From Opisthocomus hoazin (taxonomy: Eukaryota > Chordata > Aves > Opisthocomiformes > Opisthocomidae): a DNA stretch of 64,000 nucleotides. The stretch covers positions 78,848,903 through 78,912,902 of the forward strand of contig NC_134419.1 in assembly GCF_030867145.1 (NCBI RefSeq), given 5' to 3'. The position numbers and the translations under genes are program-made. Numbering within the stretch: position 1 is the stretch's first letter; each line of letters opens with the position of its first letter. The notes beneath the pieces are model-generated. The model worked only from the letters and a program-made list of their open reading frames with translations. It was not told the origin of the DNA and did no database searches. Shown here piece by piece: positions 59,901-64,000 of this stretch.

Positions 59901-62900
59901 TGGGAGAGTGCCACTCCTCTGATTTTCCCAATAAGCGTCCGCCAAGGCTAAGAAACTGAGCGGAGCTCAGGGGCGTACTAAAAAGCGACTGGAGGAGGTG
60001 GGTCTGCGACTGCTCTGCGGAGCTGCTTGGAGTAGATTTCTGGTTTGCTGCGATGGTCACATCGGACGCAGCTTCTGTGGACAGGCGGTTATTGGCTGTG
60101 TAGCTCGGAAGAGGTGCTGCTCTTCCCCTGCTCAGTTCTTCCTTAAAATTATGGTGTAACAGCAGAGATTTTCTAACTAAAATGCTATAGGATAAAACCT
60201 AAATGAGACAAAGTACACATTTGCAGTAAGGAAGTTAATGGTTTGGGGGTGATCTCTAGATGTAGACCTGGCAGAGGGGAGGAAAGGTGTCCTAGAGATA
60301 TGTTGGAAACTTAAGCTATTGGTAGCATAGGCTCTGTGGACTCCAGGTCACCTCTTGAGGAACGATGTGGTGTATCTGGAACCCAGCCACTGGGTTCTGT
60401 TCCTCCTGCAGAGCCTGACGCTTCTACCATTGAAGATGGGCAGCTGCATTTCCAGCTGTTATCCTTGGAGAAGTAAAGCTGTGTTGCTGGTTCTTTCAAA
60501 GATGAGGACCAGTGTCCATATGGAGTCGTCCTATGGTCCACGTGCGGTTTATAGACCTTATGAGTAATAATATTAACAAAATTCATCATCTCTCTAATTT
60601 TGGAAAATTGTATTTGTTTTTGGTTGGCTTTCTGAACCGGTCTTGTCGTAGTGTTTGCCCTCCTTAAGGTCTTAGTCCTGTTCCTGTAGGGAATGATGTT
60701 AAAGCACCAACCGACTGCAGACAAGTCAGAGTCATCGCTTTCCTGCCAGCTGGAACGGAGCACTTACTCTGGTAAATTCTGTAATCATCCCGGCTGGCGG
60801 CGCTTACCAAGGATCAAAGTGTGTTTTGCGTAGCACTTTCCTTTTTTATCGTTTAATATATTTAATTACCGTTTACAGTGACTGGAAAATGTCTCATTAG
60901 ATGGATCTTTTGTAGGCGTTGATATAAATAGATGAGGTTTGAGATACAGCCCGCATTTAATGTGACACTGGGTGTCTGAAGTCCTTCGGTGGCGGCTAGG
61001 TGCGGGGCTGGGACTGCTCCCCGTGTTCCTTGGTTCTCCAACGCTTCACAGAGGGACTGTGGCTGGCTGGGAGGGCGCTGGTCCTTCTGGGGCGATGCTG
61101 GTGCCGGGCGCGGGGCAGCGTCCCCGCCGGGTGTGGGACGGCTCGTTCCCGGGGCAGCGGGGGAACGCTGTGCCTGTCGGGCAGCGGGGGGGTCTGCTCC
61201 CGAGCCTGCTGCTCGTGTGTTTGAGCCCTGCACGATCCTGACAACGCTGACTTTCATATGGAGGGGTAAAGTGAGGTTTTGAGTGCCCATGTAGGACAGT
61301 CTCCAGAAGAAGATCAGCCTTATGCATATTTCTCTTCCTAACCTTTTTATTTCTGAGTACCTTAACTTGTGCACTTGGCTTTCACAGATCTTGTTTTCAG
61401 TCTTAAAAACAAAACGTGCAGCTGCCTTAATGGGAAGACTATGCCTGTTACTTCCCATTACTGCAAAATTCCGAGAAGGTGGTACATTTGGAAAAAAAAG
61501 AAAGAAAAAAAGAAATATTACCTTCTCTGGTAGTGGTGTCTACAAATATCCAGGCATCAATCTTTATTTCAGCAGATTCAATGGATGTGGCAGGAAGAGT
61601 TATTATATAGCATAGTCCTCCTTTTATTAAAAATAAACTGGGCTAGGTTTTTTCATAGTTTCTTGTGGAGATGCTACAGATAGTTTATGCTGCATCAAGA
61701 TAAGAAAACTTTTTATTGGAAATAGTGTTTCAAAAACTTAAACAAAATAAACTCTGAAAACACATAGAAAGTTTAGACTTTGACAAAGCTTTACACGTAC
61801 AGCCCAAATTTGGAGTTTCACATGTTTTTAGAAATGGTTTGCAGGAGAAGTTTTACTGTCAGGTGTGGATGGTGAGCTTTATTTCGCATGATTGGAAAAA
61901 CCCACATTCCTCTTCCACTTAAACTGAAGTGAAACTCGAGCAACTCCACTGTAATCAATATTGTGCGTTAGATGTGTTATTTTCCCTGACAGCACTGCTG
62001 GATTTCTTTTCATCCGTCAGAGACAGGACTACAAGATTCAAATAGGAGTGGGTTTTGCACATCTCCACAGTTGTGTTTTTGTCCGTAGATCTGGCTGGAG
62101 AAGCCTTTGAGGGCTCTGCGTAAAAAAAATAAATATATTAATACGCCCCCATAGATTTCTGTTGGACAGTAATTCATGGTCATAATGATAAACATTAAAA
62201 ATGAATATCTTTAATGTTAACAGGGGCAATGTCATGTCAAAACCCTGGAAGACCTATTTCAGTGTGCAGAAGAGAGCAAAAAGCTTTGCTGTTTGACTGG
62301 TGTGTGTTTGTAAGCGTCAATGCTTGGCCAGGACTTCTAAAGCCAGAAATGTTGTAACAACCCAGTGATTGCATTTTACAGTGGAGATATTTTAAAATGG
62401 CAAAAATAACAACAAACTGTATTAGATAATATAACTTGTGCAGACACCCACTTGAAAATACCAGAAATATGATGGGTTTATTTCTAGTGCAGAAGATGTA
62501 GAGCTGTAATAGTGCTGAAAAATAATTTTGCCGAAGAGGAGTGTGCGAATTTGTCTATGCAGCATCCTCTCTCCAAGAAATTTCTCCGGAAAGAAATCTT
62601 TTCCTGACACCCTGCCCTGTGCTATGCCACAGATACTACGCCTTTACTAACTCTTCTGTAATTCAGGCCATGAGTGGAACCTTTTCACTTCTCCTGCCAG
62701 AGGTAGATTAATGCAGTGGAGCATTTTTCCATTGCAAATCCTTGCTGTAAAGATGGGAAAATGGGCTGCATAATGACGCGGATTATGTTTCTATTATGTA
62801 TCAGAATTAGTGGGTATTCTTAAAGATTGCCACTCTTCATCTTGGTTTTCTTCCCAGGCGTCTGTGGTCCTCCAAAAAATCCGGATACACAGACAGATAA

Positions 62901-64000
62901 TGCTGAGAATGATTGAAAGCCACTGAGGTGTTTCGAGGTGACACAGTGGGACGTAAGTGCAGACACCCACCTGGGTGACAGGAGCCCTGCCTGCGGCTCT
63001 CCTTCGGTGGGAGAACTGAGCTACTGTTTTGCTGAGAAGTGCCTGAGATCCACCTGAAGAGCCTCGCCTGTGCGAGTGCGATGCTGAGAGCAGCGTGCGG
63101 TGCTGGAGAAGCGCGGGGACCGTTTGGGTTTCCCTGCTGTCGGGGGGCTGCCCCTGGCTCCGGCTGAGGGGCCGCTGCCGTAGCCGCGCTGCGTCCGATG
63201 CTTTGGCTCCCGCGCTCGCAGTAAAACTCACAAAGATCGCTTACCCAGTGCTTGTGCTAATTATGGCTGTTCTTAAAATGCCTGCCTTAATTCCTTCTAT
63301 AAAAAGAATTTAAGGCTTGGTAGGACAAAGCCCAGTAAATCACCCTGTGAGGCGGCGTGTGTCCCTAGCCCACCCGCCGCTCCCGCAGGGGCTCGCCTCT
63401 GCCGTTATAGGGGTTTTTTTTCAGTTAAACGGCAAATGGTCTTCAGAACACCGTGCCAGAAAAGAAAGGGTTAAATTCTAAAACCTTATCCTTTAACTGG
63501 AAATGCCATTTTTCTTTCTTCACAAATGTAACCTTTTAACATTTATTTTTAGCTTTTACATTAATATATGTAAAAATATTAAAAGCTCTTGTATATTACA
63601 TTAAAAACTTATGTCAGCTGCCCTGCTTTTTCCTATTTATTAAAACTTTTCAAGCAGTGAAAACATTTTACTTGTTAATGAGGGGAAGAAGGAAAATTAA
63701 TGACATAGAGCTTGGATCTTCCAAGATGTCTCCTTTTAACCATGCAAAACCAGCTCTTTTTCCCACACTATGTAGTTTAATTTCTGTGTTAGGGTTCAGT
63801 AAGCAAATGCAAATAGATTTAATGATTTGCATCAGTAGATCACTTCTCAGTTTAATATCCTCTGATATTTTGGTCAAGGACTTTTTCTGTGGAAGGCTAG
63901 TACTGTTTTGTAGAGTCAAGATATTAATAATGGTGGCATTGTTATGTTCGTGTAAAGCAAGGGAAATGTATAACTTATTCAAAAGCAGCGTCTCGTATTA

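Larger units (their letters stand above)
53951..64000 (+). other. MGMT: Beginning of MGMT intron 3 (continues past the window)
   Basis: The intron opens with GTAAGTTC. I searched by eye for the next conserved MGMT segment (the region leading to the AWLNAYF motif of the human protein) and for PCHR, and found neither up to 64,000. The known mammalian MGMT introns are very long, so this is expected. Contents: CR1 copies at 55,202 (antisense) and 56,530 (sense), an AT-rich unique stretch at 57.1-58.1 kb, and GC-rich patches at about 61,000-61,235 and 63,085-63,225. Several unexplained short reading frames occur (59.1-59.7 kb; 60.3-60.8 kb), with no family recognised. Confidence 0.7.

Overview
The window is nuclear DNA from a bird, or a very close sauropsid relative. 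About twenty copies of the CR1 LINE are present. Most end in the CR1 3' tail made of ATTCTGTG-type octamers, and the copies are little diverged. Together they cover close to 9 kb, about 14% of the window by my tally, rising to roughly a quarter between 38.6 and 57 kb. That density suggests a CR1-rich avian lineage, but I cannot name the species.

The only gene I can identify is the 5' end of MGMT (O6-methylguanine-DNA methyltransferase), running on the + strand. A TATA-less, Sp1-box-rich CpG island (about 25,680-26,560) is the likely promoter and first exon. A short exon (37,520-37,563) carries a strong Kozak ATG and eight codons. A 140-base exon (53,811-53,950) continues in frame and encodes the recognisable N-terminal MGMT domain, including the three N-terminal zinc ligands known from the human protein. 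The remaining exons, with the alkyl-acceptor cysteine, are not in the window and probably lie to the right.

Layout: 1-25.6 kb is intergenic sequence upstream of MGMT. It holds one older CR1, younger + strand CR1 copies including one inserted inside another, two or three ancient MIR-type SINE relics, microsatellites, a small isolated CpG patch near 12.8 kb, and a puzzling coding-like cluster at 16.9-18.1 kb. 25.7-26.6 kb is the CpG island. 26.6-37.5 kb and 37.6-53.8 kb are introns 1 and 2, with CR1 copies in both orientations. 53.95-64 kb is the start of intron 3.

No RNA genes, CRISPR arrays, operons or bacterial-type systems were seen. The points most worth following are the coding-like cluster at 16.9-18.1 kb, a possible in-frame N-terminal extension of MGMT from the CpG island, a near-ideal splice acceptor at a CR1 junction (41,890), and inverted CR1 pairs around the 53.8 kb exon that could promote RNA pairing or exon circularisation.
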